Shown: positions 8,543 to 16,951 of the stretch, piece after piece
Position numbering within the stretch: the stretch's first letter is position 1
Layout of the letters: each line of letters begins with the position of its first letter
NCBI GenBank assembly: GCA_017744285.1
Contig: JAGIBP010000032.1
Coordinates: 1 to 38,187 of the forward strand
DNA from: Variovorax sp.
Lineage (GTDB): Bacteria; Pseudomonadota; Gammaproteobacteria; Burkholderiales; Burkholderiaceae_C
Direction: 5' to 3'
DNA: 38,187 nt
The notes under the pieces: model-generated
Database searches by the model: none
Told to the model about the DNA's origin: nothing
Seen by the model: only the letters and a program-made list of their open reading frames with translations
Translations under genes and position numbers: made by a program

Positions 8543-9277
8543 TCAGAGCAAGTCTTTCAACTGGGCCCGCAATCGGCTGATGGCCTGGCTGTGGAGCTGG
8601 CAGACGCGGCTCTGACTCACTTCGAGGATCGCGCCGATCTCGCGCAGGTTCAGCTCCTCCTCGTAGTAGAGATTCAGCAGCAGCTGGTCGCGCTCCGGCA
8701 GTTGCCCGATGGCCTCCACCAGCTGGTGGCGGAACCCGGATTCGAGCAGTTGTTCCAGCGGATCGCCGCTCTGGCGCTGGTTGCGCCGCGCGTCCTGCGC
8801 GTGCATGTCGATGAAGGGGTTCTCGGCCTCGCCCTTGGCGAAGTCCTCGACATAGAGGAGCTGGCAGCCCTGGATGTCCTGCAGCAGCGACTGGTAGGTC
8901 TCCAGGTCCATCTTCAGCTCCTTGGCGATCTCCCCTTCGCTGGGGGGACGGCCGAGCCGGTGCTCGAGCACCTGGATCGCCTTCTCCACGCTGCGGGCCT
9001 GCTGGCGCAGGCCGCGCGATCCCCAGTCGCTCGCGCGCAGCTCGTCGAGCATCGCGCCGCGGATGCGCTGGCTCACGAAGGTCTCGAACTGCGCTCCCTT
9101 GTTGTCCTGATAGCGGCTCGACGCATCCAGCAGGCCGATCATGCCGGCCTGGATGAGGTCGTCGAGTTCGACGCTGGCCGGCAGCTTGGCGATCATCTGC
9201 AGCGCGATGCGGCGCACCAGCGGCTGGTGCTGTTCCAGCAGATGGGACTTCTCGATGGTTCCCTGGGCGGTGTACAC
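8543..9277 (-). CDS. fliA: Flagellar sigma factor sigma-28
   Basis: A 244-residue sigma factor that directs RNA polymerase to late flagellar and chemotaxis promoters and is normally held by the anti-sigma factor FlgM. Region 2 is visible in IQAGMIGLLDASSRY and FETFVSQRIRGAMLDELR. Region 3 follows, and region 4 has the helix-turn-helix LNLREIGAILEVSQSRVCQL near the C-terminus. The GTG at 9277 is chosen because AAGGAG lies 5 nt upstream and the protein then begins (M)YTAQGT and has normal length (E. coli 239). The longer open frame upstream lies over flhG and is not coding. It is the last gene of the flhBAFG-fliA run. Confidence 0.95.
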   Translation of the reverse strand: MYTAQGTIEKSHLLEQHQPLVRRIALQMIAKLPASVELDDLIQAGMIGLLDASSRYQDNKGAQFETFVSQRIRGAMLDELRASDWGSRGLRQQARSVEKAIQVLEHRLGRPPSEGEIAKELKMDLETYQSLLQDIQGCQLLYVEDFAKGEAENPFIDMHAQDARRNQRQSGDPLEQLLESGFRHQLVEAIGQLPERDQLLLNLYYEEELNLREIGAILEVSQSRVCQLHSQAISRLRAQLKDLL

Positions 9278-9314
9278 GTACGCTCCTTGTTGGCGTGGTT
9301 CGGGTGGGTGGGGC

Positions 9315-10157
9315 TCAGGCAGCGGCAGAGGCCGGTCTCGGCGCAGGGACCCGCAGCGCCTGCGACATCGCCATGCGGCGTTCCTGCGCGCGCGCGTCGT
9401 CGGCCTGCGCGGTTCGCGCCGGCGCGCGCCAGGGCCAGCGCAGCATGTCGGCCGCGATGCCGCGGAAGTCCACGGCGGCCGGGGTCGCGGGAAAGGACTC
9501 GACCACCGTGCGGCCCAGGCACCGCGCGTCGGCCAGGTGCGCATCCGCGCGGACCCAGCCCGAGGGCTCGAGCGATACCGCGAGGTAGCGACTGCCGGTG
9601 TTGGCAAGGTTGGACATGATCTTCTGCGCCTCGTCGACGCCCGACGCGCCATTGACCAGGAAGCGCAGCTGCTTCAGTCCGTGCGCGTAGTGCAGGCGCT
9701 TGATGCCCGCGTAGGCGGTGGTGATCGAGTCGGCCCGGGGCTGGAGCACCAGCAGCAGCTCGTCCGCCGCTTGCGCGAACGGCGACAGGCGGCCCTCGTC
9801 GTCGAGCGCCGCATCGATCAGCACCACGCCGCCATGGCGCCGCGCGCGCAGGTCGATGCTCGCCTGCGGCTGCCATCGCGGCGCGGCCAGGAACTCGACC
9901 CCGCATTCGGCGCGCACCGGCCCTTCGCCGGCAGGCGCGCGGATCGACCACACGCCCGCCACCGAGTCGGCGTGCGCGGGATGCTCGTCGACCAGCAACA
10001 CCTCCTTGCCCTGGTGCACCAGCGCGGCGGCGAGATTCATCGCCGCGGACGTGACGCCCTCGCGGCGGCGCATGCCCGCGATCGCGACGACGCGTGTCGG
10101 CGTGTGGGCCAGCAGTCGGCGAAGGCCGTCCGCCTGATCGGCAACCAGCTTGGTCAT
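9315..10157 (-). CDS. flhG: FlhG/FleN-type MinD-like protein with altered P-loop
   Basis: A 280-residue MinD/ParA-like protein placed directly after flhF, where FlhG limits flagellar number and affects FlhF. The fold is recognisable: the N-terminal strand TRVVAIAGMRRREGVTSAAMN at residues 21-41, VLLVDEHP near 53-60, GGVVLIDAALDDE, and ADELLLVLQPRADSIT. The deviant Walker A, normally GGVGKT, reads RREGVTSA: the catalytic lysine is valine. ATP binding is therefore doubtful. The ATG has GAGGAG upstream, and the gene follows flhF by 10 nt. Confidence 0.88.
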   Translation of the reverse strand: MTKLVADQADGLRRLLAHTPTRVVAIAGMRRREGVTSAAMNLAAALVHQGKEVLLVDEHPAHADSVAGVWSIRAPAGEGPVRAECGVEFLAAPRWQPQASIDLRARRHGGVVLIDAALDDEGRLSPFAQAADELLLVLQPRADSITTAYAGIKRLHYAHGLKQLRFLVNGASGVDEAQKIMSNLANTGSRYLAVSLEPSGWVRADAHLADARCLGRTVVESFPATPAAVDFRGIAADMLRWPWRAPARTAQADDARAQERRMAMSQALRVPAPRPASAAA

Positions 10158-10167
10158 GCGGCGCTCC

Positions 10168-12678
10168 TCAAGCCTCTTGCGTCAGCACACGGGCGGGGCG
10201 CGTCTGCGGCTGCACCGGCGCGGTCGACTCGGTGCCGAGCGCTTCCAGCAGCAGGAAGAGCTTGCTCACGCCCATGTACAGCGCATTGCCCGTGAGCGGG
10301 CGGCTCGAACGCGCGGAGCGCCCGATCAGCTGGTTGAGCAGCATGCGCGTGCCCTCCACCCACTCGCCCTTCGCGTGCAGCAGGCGCCACACGGTGGTGG
10401 TCACCTGGCCCGCGATCAAGAGGCGCTTGAGCATGTCGGGGTCGCCCAGTTCGCCCATGCCGCCGGCCAGTTGCAGGCCCTGGCGGATGAGGCGGAAGCA
10501 CGGCTCGGCGTCGGTCGCCCAGGCTTGCCACTGCGCGAGCTGGCGCGCGTCGACACCCATGTCCACGTTCGACAGCAGACACGTCTGGGCCAGGATCTTC
10601 TGGCCGCGCGCATCGAGCACGCGCCGCACCACGCCGCGAAGCGGAGGCAGCGCGGGCTTGTCGGCAGCAACGCGAAGCCGCACCAGCGCGTGGGCCTCGC
10701 ATTGCAGCGCCGGCTCGCCGCGGAAAACGGTCGGCACGGGGGCGCTGAATTCGGCGTCGATCCGCGCCAGCGCGCTCGATTCGCCCGTGTTCGTTTCGAT
10801 CACAGCGGTGGAGCCCGGCACGCGGACGAGCCACTGCTGGTTCTGCGACTGCCACTCGGCCAGTTGCTCGATCGAAGGCATCTTCGGCAGCAGGTGCACC
10901 ACCGGCTTGCCCAGCGACTGCTGGTGCAGCCATTGCACCTGGCGCGCGCCGGGCTTGCGGCGCGCGTCGGCGCCGCGCGTGGACGTGGCCGCCGTCGAAA
11001 GCCATTGGTTGGGCGCCGCGAGCGGCTGGCCGCTGCGGTCGGACAGCAGCAGGCTGCTCTGGCATTCATAGACGTCGCGGCCGCCGTTCGACCGCAGCGC
11101 CACCTGGCCCGAGAGCGCGAGCACGTGCTGCGCGCAGCCGCCGGCGACCTCGCCGCGCGCATGCGCCAACAGCTCGTCCAGCACGGCCTTCTGTGCCACT
11201 CCATCGTCGCCCGCATGGCGCCACAGGCGGCGCGCGGCCTCGAAACCGATCTGCGCGCCGGCCAGCGCGGCGGCGGCGGCCGCGAGCTCCTGCGCGTCGT
11301 GCGCCATCGCGCGGATCAGGCTCTGGTATTGCGTTCGCAGGCGGTCGGCCTCGGCCTGCGCCTGCACCACCTGTGCCGAAGGCGCGGCGCCCGCGGGCTC
11401 GTCGTGCATCTCGATCTCCGAGGGCACGAAGAGCGGGTTGTGGCGGCGCGGCTGGAACACGCTGTCCACCAGCTGCGTGCGGTCGGCGAGCAACAGGTTC
11501 TCGGGCACCTTCTGCCCGCTGGAGATGTAGTGCACCGGCAGGCGGTGGCGGATGACGGTGTCGATCAGCGCGCCGGGGTGCGTGGCTTCGTCCATCTTCG
11601 TGAAGATGCAGCCCGTGAGTTCGTTCGCCCCGCCGTGGCGGTAGGCGTGCACCACTTCGTTGAGCGTGTCGCCGTGGCTCGTGGCGTTGAGCAGCAGCAG
11701 GCGCTTCACCGGCCGATGGCTGTTGCACAGCATCGCGATCTGGTCCGACACCGCGCGGTCGCGCTGGCTCATGCCCACGGTGTCGATGAGCACCATGTGC
11801 TTGTCGCGCAGGTCCTGCAGCACGAGGTGCAGGTCGGCCGCATCCTTCACGCCGTACACCGGCACGTCGAGGATCTGGCCGTAGATGCGCAGTTGCTCGT
11901 AGGCGCCGATCCGATAGCTGTCGGTCGTCACCAGCGCGAGCTTGTCGGCGCCGAAGCGCATCACGCAGCGCGCGGCGAGCTTGGCGGTGGTGGTGGTCTT
12001 GCCGATGCCGGTCGGGCCCATGAGCGCGTAGACGCCGCCCTGCGCGAGCAGCGCATCTTCATCCTCGAAGACCGGCACCGCGCGGATCAGCTCGGCGCGC
12101 ACGAAGTCCATGCCCTCGGCGTAGCTCTGGCCGGTGGGCAGCTTCTCCAGGAGCGCCTTGGACAGCTTCACGCTGAAGCCCGCGCCCAGCAGGGTACGCA
12201 GCAGCCGGCCGCGCACCGGGTCCTGGCGCTGCTTGTCGTTCCACATCACGCTGGCGAGCTGTTCCTCGATCATGCCGCGCATCGAATGCAGTTCGCTCAG
12301 CACCATGTCGTTGTGCATCGGCGCGGGCGCGGCCTCGGGGCGCGCGGCCGCGACGTGGGCCGGTGCCGCCATGGGAGCGAGCGGCCTCGGCGGCGCCAGC
12401 GGCACCGCGGCGGCCGTGGGCACCGGGCTCGGCGCGGGTGCCAGAGGCGCACGCGGCATGGCGGGCGGCAAGGCCGGCGCCATGGGCGCGGCGCTGGCAA
12501 GCGTCTGCGTCATGTCGCCTTCCACCATCGCCACGATCTCGACGCCTGCCGCCGAGGCGCGGTTGCTGAGAATGATGGCGTCGGTGCCCAACGCCTCGCG
12601 CACCAGGCGCAGGGCCTCGCGGCTGGTCGGCGCCACGAATTTGCGGGCCATGGTCCGCACGTCTGTCGAGATGGTCAA
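10168..12678 (-). CDS. flhF: FlhF SRP-type GTPase with a large C-terminal extension
   Basis: An 836-residue FlhF, the signal-recognition-like GTPase that sets flagellar position. Usual FlhF proteins have 400-500 residues. Residues 1-60 are the B region. A Pro/Ala-rich linker covers about 60-120. The N domain spans about 125-210 and the G domain about 211-415, with intact G1 GPTGIGKTTTTAKLA (221-235), TTDSYRIGAYEQL (251-263), G3 DTVGM (299-303) and G4 TKMDE (360-364). Residues from about 440 onward are an extra ~400-residue region (separate entry). The start is TTG at 12678: its T-T-G-A overlaps the flhA stop, and GGAGGA lies 5 nt upstream. The ATG at 12651 lacks a ribosome site. Confidence 0.93.
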   Translation of the reverse strand: MTISTDVRTMARKFVAPTSREALRLVREALGTDAIILSNRASAAGVEIVAMVEGDMTQTLASAAPMAPALPPAMPRAPLAPAPSPVPTAAAVPLAPPRPLAPMAAPAHVAAARPEAAPAPMHNDMVLSELHSMRGMIEEQLASVMWNDKQRQDPVRGRLLRTLLGAGFSVKLSKALLEKLPTGQSYAEGMDFVRAELIRAVPVFEDEDALLAQGGVYALMGPTGIGKTTTTAKLAARCVMRFGADKLALVTTDSYRIGAYEQLRIYGQILDVPVYGVKDAADLHLVLQDLRDKHMVLIDTVGMSQRDRAVSDQIAMLCNSHRPVKRLLLLNATSHGDTLNEVVHAYRHGGANELTGCIFTKMDEATHPGALIDTVIRHRLPVHYISSGQKVPENLLLADRTQLVDSVFQPRRHNPLFVPSEIEMHDEPAGAAPSAQVVQAQAEADRLRTQYQSLIRAMAHDAQELAAAAAALAGAQIGFEAARRLWRHAGDDGVAQKAVLDELLAHARGEVAGGCAQHVLALSGQVALRSNGGRDVYECQSSLLLSDRSGQPLAAPNQWLSTAATSTRGADARRKPGARQVQWLHQQSLGKPVVHLLPKMPSIEQLAEWQSQNQQWLVRVPGSTAVIETNTGESSALARIDAEFSAPVPTVFRGEPALQCEAHALVRLRVAADKPALPPLRGVVRRVLDARGQKILAQTCLLSNVDMGVDARQLAQWQAWATDAEPCFRLIRQGLQLAGGMGELGDPDMLKRLLIAGQVTTTVWRLLHAKGEWVEGTRMLLNQLIGRSARSSRPLTGNALYMGVSKLFLLLEALGTESTAPVQPQTRPARVLTQEA
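10219..11241 (-). other. FlhF C-terminal extension resembling a degenerate IS4-family transposase
   Basis: This stretch encodes FlhF residues about 480-820, in frame and without stops. From memory of the family, its order of motifs follows IS4-type transposases. LWRHA is followed by YECQSSLLLSDRSGQPLA (538-555), GKPVVHLL (590-597), WLVRV (616-620), RRVLDARGQKILAQ (685-698), LLSNV (701-705), a W..W....E..FRLIR block (717-732), KRLLIAGQ...VWRLL (751-767) and GRSARSSRPLTGNAL..G (786-803). The acidic residues of the DDE triad seem lost at the first two sites (LALSG, LLPKMPS), and only E725 remains. It looks like a captured, inactive transposase fold. No inverted repeats or target duplication were found. 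Confidence 0.65.
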
Positions 12679-14768
12679 ACTCTTCCTCCAATGGTGGCGG
12701 TGATCTTGATGTTGCGGGTGTCAGGGATCTCCGCGTGGGAGAGCACCTTCAGTTGAGGCAGGCTGCGCCGCAGGAAGCGCGAGAGCAGCACGCGCAGCCC
12801 GTGCTGCACGACCAGCACCGGCGCCAGGCCCATCTGCTCCTGGCGCGCGATGGCCGCCTGTGTCTGGCGCAGCAGGTTGTCGGCCAGGCCCGGCTCGATG
12901 CCGCTGCTGCTGGTCATGGCCTGCTGCAGCACGCCGTCGAGCGCGCCGTCCAGGCCGATGACCTGCAGCTCGGCATCGCCCGGGAAGATCTGCTGCGTGA
13001 TCGCGCGGCCGAGCGCCAGGCGCACCAGCGAGGTGAGCTCGGTCGCATCCTTGATGGTCGGCGCGTGCTCGGCGATGACGTCGAGGATGGTGCGCATGTC
13101 GCGGATCGAGACTTCCTCGTCGAGCAGGTTCTGCAGCACCTTGTGCAGCGTGCTGAGCGACACCACCTTCGGCACCAGGTCTTCGGTGAGCTTCGGCTCC
13201 GCCTTGGTGATCTGGTCGATCAGTTGCTGCACTTCCTGGCGGCCGAGCAGTTCGGCCGCGTGCGTCTGGATCAGGTGGTTCAGGTGCGTCGCCATCACGG
13301 TGCACGCATCCACCACGGTATAGCCGTAGATCTGCGCCTGCTGGCGCAGGTTGCCGTCGATCCACACCGCGGGCAGGCCGAAGGCCGGGTCCGTCGTCGG
13401 CGTGCCCGGCAGGTTGCCGGTGACCTGGCCCGGGTTGATCGCCATCCACTGGTTGGGGAAGGCTTCGCCGCGGCCGATCTCCACGCCCTTGAGGCTGATG
13501 ACGTAGCTGTTGGGCCGGATCTCCAGGTTGTCGCGGATGTGGACCACCGGCACCAGGAAGCCGATCTCCTGCGCGATCTTCTTGCGGATGCTCTTGATGC
13601 GGCCCAGAAGCTCGCCTTGCTGCGACTGGTCCACCAGCGGGATCAGGCGATAGCCCACTTCCATGCCGAGCGGATCGACCATCGCGACATCGTCCCAGGT
13701 GGCCTCGGTCACCTCGGCCGGGGGCGCGAGCGTGATCTGCTTGGCGGCCGCCTGCTCCGCGGCCTGCTGCGGCTTGCGCCGCATCACCGCCCTGCCGCCC
13801 CAGGCCAGCGCGCCCGCGATCAGCAGGAACGCGAGGTTCGGCATGCCCGGGATCATGCCCATCAGGCCGATGATGCCGGCGGTGAGGAACAGCACCTGCG
13901 GGTTCGAGAAGAGCTGGCCGGTCAGCTGGCGGCCCACGTCTTCCTCGGTGGTCACGCGCGACACGATCACGCCGGCGGCGGTCGAGATCACCAGCGCCGG
14001 GATTTGCGCGACCAGGCCGTCGCCGATCGCCAGCAGCGTGTAGGTCTTGCCGGCCGTCGAGAAGTCCAGGCCGTGCTGCACCACGCCCACCACCAGCCCC
14101 CCGATGATGTTGATGACCATGATCAGGAGCCCCGCGACCGCGTCGCCGCGCACGAACTTGCTGGCACCGTCCATCGAGCCGTAGAAGTCGGCTTCCTGCG
14201 CCACCTCGGTGCGGCGCTTGCGAGCCACGTCCTCGCCGATCAGCCCGGCGTTGAGGTCGGCGTCGATCGCCATCTGCTTGCCGGGCATCGCGTCGAGCAT
14301 GAAGCGCGCGCCGACCTCGGCGATGCGGCCGGCGCCCTTGGTGATCACCATGAAGTTGATGATCACGAGGATGATGAACACCATCACGCCGACCGCGAAG
14401 TTGCCGCCGACCAGGAAGTGGCCGAAGGCCTCGATCACCTTGCCGGCCGCATCGGGGCCGGTGTGGCCGTGCATCAGCACCACGCGCGTGGATGCGACGT
14501 TGAGCGACAGGCGCAAGAGCGTCGAGAACAGCAGCACCGCCGGGAAGGCCGCGAAGTCCAGCGCCTTCATCGTGTACATGCTCACCAGCAGCACCATCAC
14601 CGACATCGCGATGTTGAAGGTGAACAGCAGGTCGAGCAGGAAGGCCGGCAGCGGCAACACCATCATGCTCAGGATGAGGATGATGAGGATCGGCCCCGCC
14701 AGGCCCTTGAACTGGTTGCCGGAGAACATTTGCGTCGGCAGACGCATCAAGCTGGCCATGGAATTCAT
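12675..14768 (-). CDS. flhA: Flagellar export apparatus protein FlhA
   Basis: A 697-residue inner-membrane protein that forms the nonameric export gate of the flagellar type III system. The N-terminal half holds about eight membrane segments (for example GPILIILILSMMVLPLPAFL) and the conserved FHIPEP-family cytoplasmic loop around GARFMLDAMPGKQMAID, with DLNAG and RKRR. The C-terminal half is the soluble chaperone/substrate-docking domain. The start at 14768 gives ATGA with the flhB stop (4-nt overlap) and matches family length (E. coli 692). Its 3' end contains the GGAGGA site for flhF. Confidence 0.97.
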   Translation of the reverse strand: MNSMASLMRLPTQMFSGNQFKGLAGPILIILILSMMVLPLPAFLLDLLFTFNIAMSVMVLLVSMYTMKALDFAAFPAVLLFSTLLRLSLNVASTRVVLMHGHTGPDAAGKVIEAFGHFLVGGNFAVGVMVFIILVIINFMVITKGAGRIAEVGARFMLDAMPGKQMAIDADLNAGLIGEDVARKRRTEVAQEADFYGSMDGASKFVRGDAVAGLLIMVINIIGGLVVGVVQHGLDFSTAGKTYTLLAIGDGLVAQIPALVISTAAGVIVSRVTTEEDVGRQLTGQLFSNPQVLFLTAGIIGLMGMIPGMPNLAFLLIAGALAWGGRAVMRRKPQQAAEQAAAKQITLAPPAEVTEATWDDVAMVDPLGMEVGYRLIPLVDQSQQGELLGRIKSIRKKIAQEIGFLVPVVHIRDNLEIRPNSYVISLKGVEIGRGEAFPNQWMAINPGQVTGNLPGTPTTDPAFGLPAVWIDGNLRQQAQIYGYTVVDACTVMATHLNHLIQTHAAELLGRQEVQQLIDQITKAEPKLTEDLVPKVVSLSTLHKVLQNLLDEEVSIRDMRTILDVIAEHAPTIKDATELTSLVRLALGRAITQQIFPGDAELQVIGLDGALDGVLQQAMTSSSGIEPGLADNLLRQTQAAIARQEQMGLAPVLVVQHGLRVLLSRFLRRSLPQLKVLSHAEIPDTRNIKITATIGGRV

Positions 14769-15907
14769 GCGGTCTTCGGTGTGTAGGCGAGCGCCTCGGG
14801 AATCGGCAGGTCGGTCGGGGTGGGCGGCGCTTCGCCGCCTTCGCTCTTCCAGCGCTTGAGCTGGTAGACCCACGCGAGCACTTCGGCCACGGCGGTGTAG
14901 AGGCCGGCCGGGATCTCGTCACCCAGCCGGGTGTGCTTGTAGAGCGCGCGCGTGAGCGGCGGCGCCTCGAGCACCGCCACCTTGTGCAGCGTCGCGATCT
15001 CGCGGATGCGCTGGGCGACGAGGTCGGTGCCCTTGGCCACCACGCGCGGAGCGCGCATGTCGCCGTCGATGTACTTGAGCGCCACCGCGAAGTGGGTGGG
15101 GTTCGTCACCACGATGTCGGCCTTGGGGATCTCCGACATCATGCGGCGCCGCGCGATCGCCTGCTGCTGGCGGCGGATCTGCGCCTTGATCTGCGGATCG
15201 CCTTCGCTTTCCTTGTGTTCCTGGCGAAGGTCCTCGCGCGACATGCGCAGCTTCTTGTAGTAGCTGAAGAGCTGCCACGGCACGTCGATCATCGCCACGA
15301 CCAGCAGCGCGGCCGCGATGAGCGCGCAGGCGCGCGCGACGATCATCATGGTCTGCGGGATCGCGGCGCTCACCGGCTGCGCCATGAGCTGCATCACGCC
15401 GTCGAGATCGTTCGCGATCACCAGCCAGGCGACGCCGCCGATCAGCGCCGACTTCGACAGCGCCTTGAGCAGTTCCACCAGCGACTGGGCGGAGAACATC
15501 CGCCCGATGCCCGCGAGCGGATTGAGTTTCTTGAAGTCGGGCGAGACCGCCTTGCCCGAGAAGAGCCAGCCGCCGAGCAACGTCGGCGCGACGACGGCGG
15601 CCACCATCATCATCGCGAACAGCGGCGCGATCGCGATCAGCGCGTGCAGGGCCAGCGCGCCGGCCTGCACCATCATCTGCGAGACGTCGAACGCCGCATT
15701 GCGCTCGAAGTGCAGCCCCTGGCGCAACGCCTTGTCCATGGTGCCGCCGAGCGAGGCGGCCGTGAACCACAGGCCGCCGATCGCCGTGCCCAGCATGACG
15801 AGCGTGGTCAGCTCCCGGGACCGGGCGACGTTGCCTTCCTCGCGCGCCTTTTCCAGGCGCCGCGAAGAGGCAGGTTCGGTTTTTTCGAGATCGCTTTCCT
15901 CAGCCAT
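14765..15907 (-). CDS. flhB: Flagellar export switch protein FlhB
   Basis: A 380-residue membrane protein of the flagellar export gate that switches substrates from rod/hook to filament after self-cleavage. The N-terminus is charged (MAEESDLEKTEPASSRRLEKAR). Four membrane segments lie between about residues 32 and 210. The autocleavage site NPTH is at residues 269-272, the same numbering as in E. coli. The C-domain ends with EIPAGLYTAVAEVLAWVYQL. It starts the flhB-flhA-flhF-flhG-fliA run and overlaps flhA by 4 nt. In related genomes I would expect cheZ just upstream; here a plus-strand island intervenes. Confidence 0.97.
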   Translation of the reverse strand: MAEESDLEKTEPASSRRLEKAREEGNVARSRELTTLVMLGTAIGGLWFTAASLGGTMDKALRQGLHFERNAAFDVSQMMVQAGALALHALIAIAPLFAMMMVAAVVAPTLLGGWLFSGKAVSPDFKKLNPLAGIGRMFSAQSLVELLKALSKSALIGGVAWLVIANDLDGVMQLMAQPVSAAIPQTMMIVARACALIAAALLVVAMIDVPWQLFSYYKKLRMSREDLRQEHKESEGDPQIKAQIRRQQQAIARRRMMSEIPKADIVVTNPTHFAVALKYIDGDMRAPRVVAKGTDLVAQRIREIATLHKVAVLEAPPLTRALYKHTRLGDEIPAGLYTAVAEVLAWVYQLKRWKSEGGEAPPTPTDLPIPEALAYTPKTA

Positions 15908-16202
15908 TCATGCTCCAGCGAGCACGGGTGACAAACACCGGCTCCGCGCCGATTATTCGACCGCGAGATCGAGATCAATCGGGCGATCAGGCCCGGTATC
16001 CGCCCGTTGCTCGGCCGATCGAAGGCGCCAAATCCGTCACGGAAAGGCCTCGCCGCGCCGATCGGCTGCTTGCACGGCCGCGCCAGTCGCACAGGCGGTT
16101 TCCACGCTTGCCGGCGCCGCGAACTCCTGCGTACATTGCACCGTGCGGGCTCCCCTTGCGAGGAGGCGCCCGCACCGAGTCACACATTCAGGGAGTCAAA
16201 CA
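15908..16202. promoter_or_regulatory. Divergent gap between flhB and the VgrG-PAAR gene
   Basis: A 295-nt region with no gene. It must hold the flhB promoter on the minus strand, but no clear sigma-70 or sigma-28 site was found. Near the plus-strand gene is an inverted repeat, GTGCGGGC (16143-16150) with GCCCGCAC (16168-16175). It contains an inner CTCC/GGAG pairing and could be a terminator-like or translation-affecting hairpin. AGGGAG before the ATG at 16203 is the ribosome site of that gene. Confidence 0.5.
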
Positions 16203-16916
16203 ATGACAACGTCCACGCGCACCGTCGCGGGCGCGGGCTCGCGCACGCTTCAGGTTCAGAGCCCCGCCATTCGGATCCACCTGGACCGCCCCGCGCTGGA
16301 GCCGGTCCGCCTCTCGGGCCGGGAAGGCATCAACAGCCTCTTCGAGTACGAGCTCCTCCTCAAGACGCCCGATGGCCTGAACCAGGGCGCCAGCCAGGCC
16401 GCCGACTTCAATCTCGACGACTTCATCGGCCGCGAGATCAGCTGCAGGATCGAACTCGACGGCTCCGGCGAGTTCGTCCCCGGTGCGGTCGGCGCCCGGG
16501 TGGATCACGTGGGCGCGGGCGTGCGCGAGATCAATGCCGTCATTGCCGAGGCCGCGTTCCTCGGGGAAGTCGGCCGGCATCTGGAATACCGACTGACCCT
16601 TCGGCCCTGGCTGCACCGGGCCGAGCTGCAGGTCGATTGCAGGATCTTCCAGAACAAGACGGTCGACCGCACAAGCCACGGCGGCGTGGTCATCACGGGC
16701 TCGGAAACCGACTTCATCGACAAACGCCCGATCGCGCGCCTCGGCGATCTGGTGGACTGCCCGCGGCGCGATGCGGCGGGTGTGCCGCATGGCATCAACC
16801 GGATCATCGAGGGCGACGCCGAGATGCTGCTGAATGGACGCCCGGTTGCCCTGGAGGGGCATCGCACGGAGTGCGGGTGCGCGTTGATCGGGAGTGGGCG
16901 TGGGAATGTCGGCTAG
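16203..16916 (+). CDS. VgrG N-terminal fragment fused directly to a PAAR domain
   Basis: A 237-residue protein of type VI secretion character. Residues about 17-153 match the start of VgrG (the gp27-like part): AIRIHLDRPALEPVRLSGREG, SLFEYELLLKT, DFIGREIS, YRLTLRPWLHRAEL and CRIFQNKTV. Instead of continuing for several hundred residues through the gp27/gp5 spike, the frame passes at about residue 155 into a PAAR domain (SHGGVVITGS, GDLVDCP, HGINRIIEGDAEMLLNGRP, GHRTECGCALI). PAAR domains cap the VgrG spike. No other secretion genes are in the window. It could be an in-frame deletion remnant or a small PAAR adaptor. The ATG has AGGGAG upstream. Confidence 0.82.
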   Translation: MTTSTRTVAGAGSRTLQVQSPAIRIHLDRPALEPVRLSGREGINSLFEYELLLKTPDGLNQGASQAADFNLDDFIGREISCRIELDGSGEFVPGAVGARVDHVGAGVREINAVIAEAAFLGEVGRHLEYRLTLRPWLHRAELQVDCRIFQNKTVDRTSHGGVVITGSETDFIDKRPIARLGDLVDCPRRDAAGVPHGINRIIEGDAEMLLNGRPVALEGHRTECGCALIGSGRGNVG

Positions 16917-16951
16917 GGGCCAAGCAGCACCGATCAGACAAAGGAAACCCC

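Noticed and set aside
9278..9652. N-terminal extension of FliA to a 369-residue protein
   Set aside because: The extension overlaps flhG, is Arg-rich and non-conserved; AAGGAG before GTG 9277 gives a normal FliA.
10150..12756. 868-residue open frame on the plus strand, antisense to flhF
   Set aside because: Its protein is Arg/His/Ala-rich without any domain, and it mirrors the codon structure of flhF in high-GC DNA.
12735..14786. 683-residue open frame on the plus strand, antisense to flhA
   Set aside because: Dense His/Asp/Arg composition, no family motif, and full overlap with a well-supported flhA.
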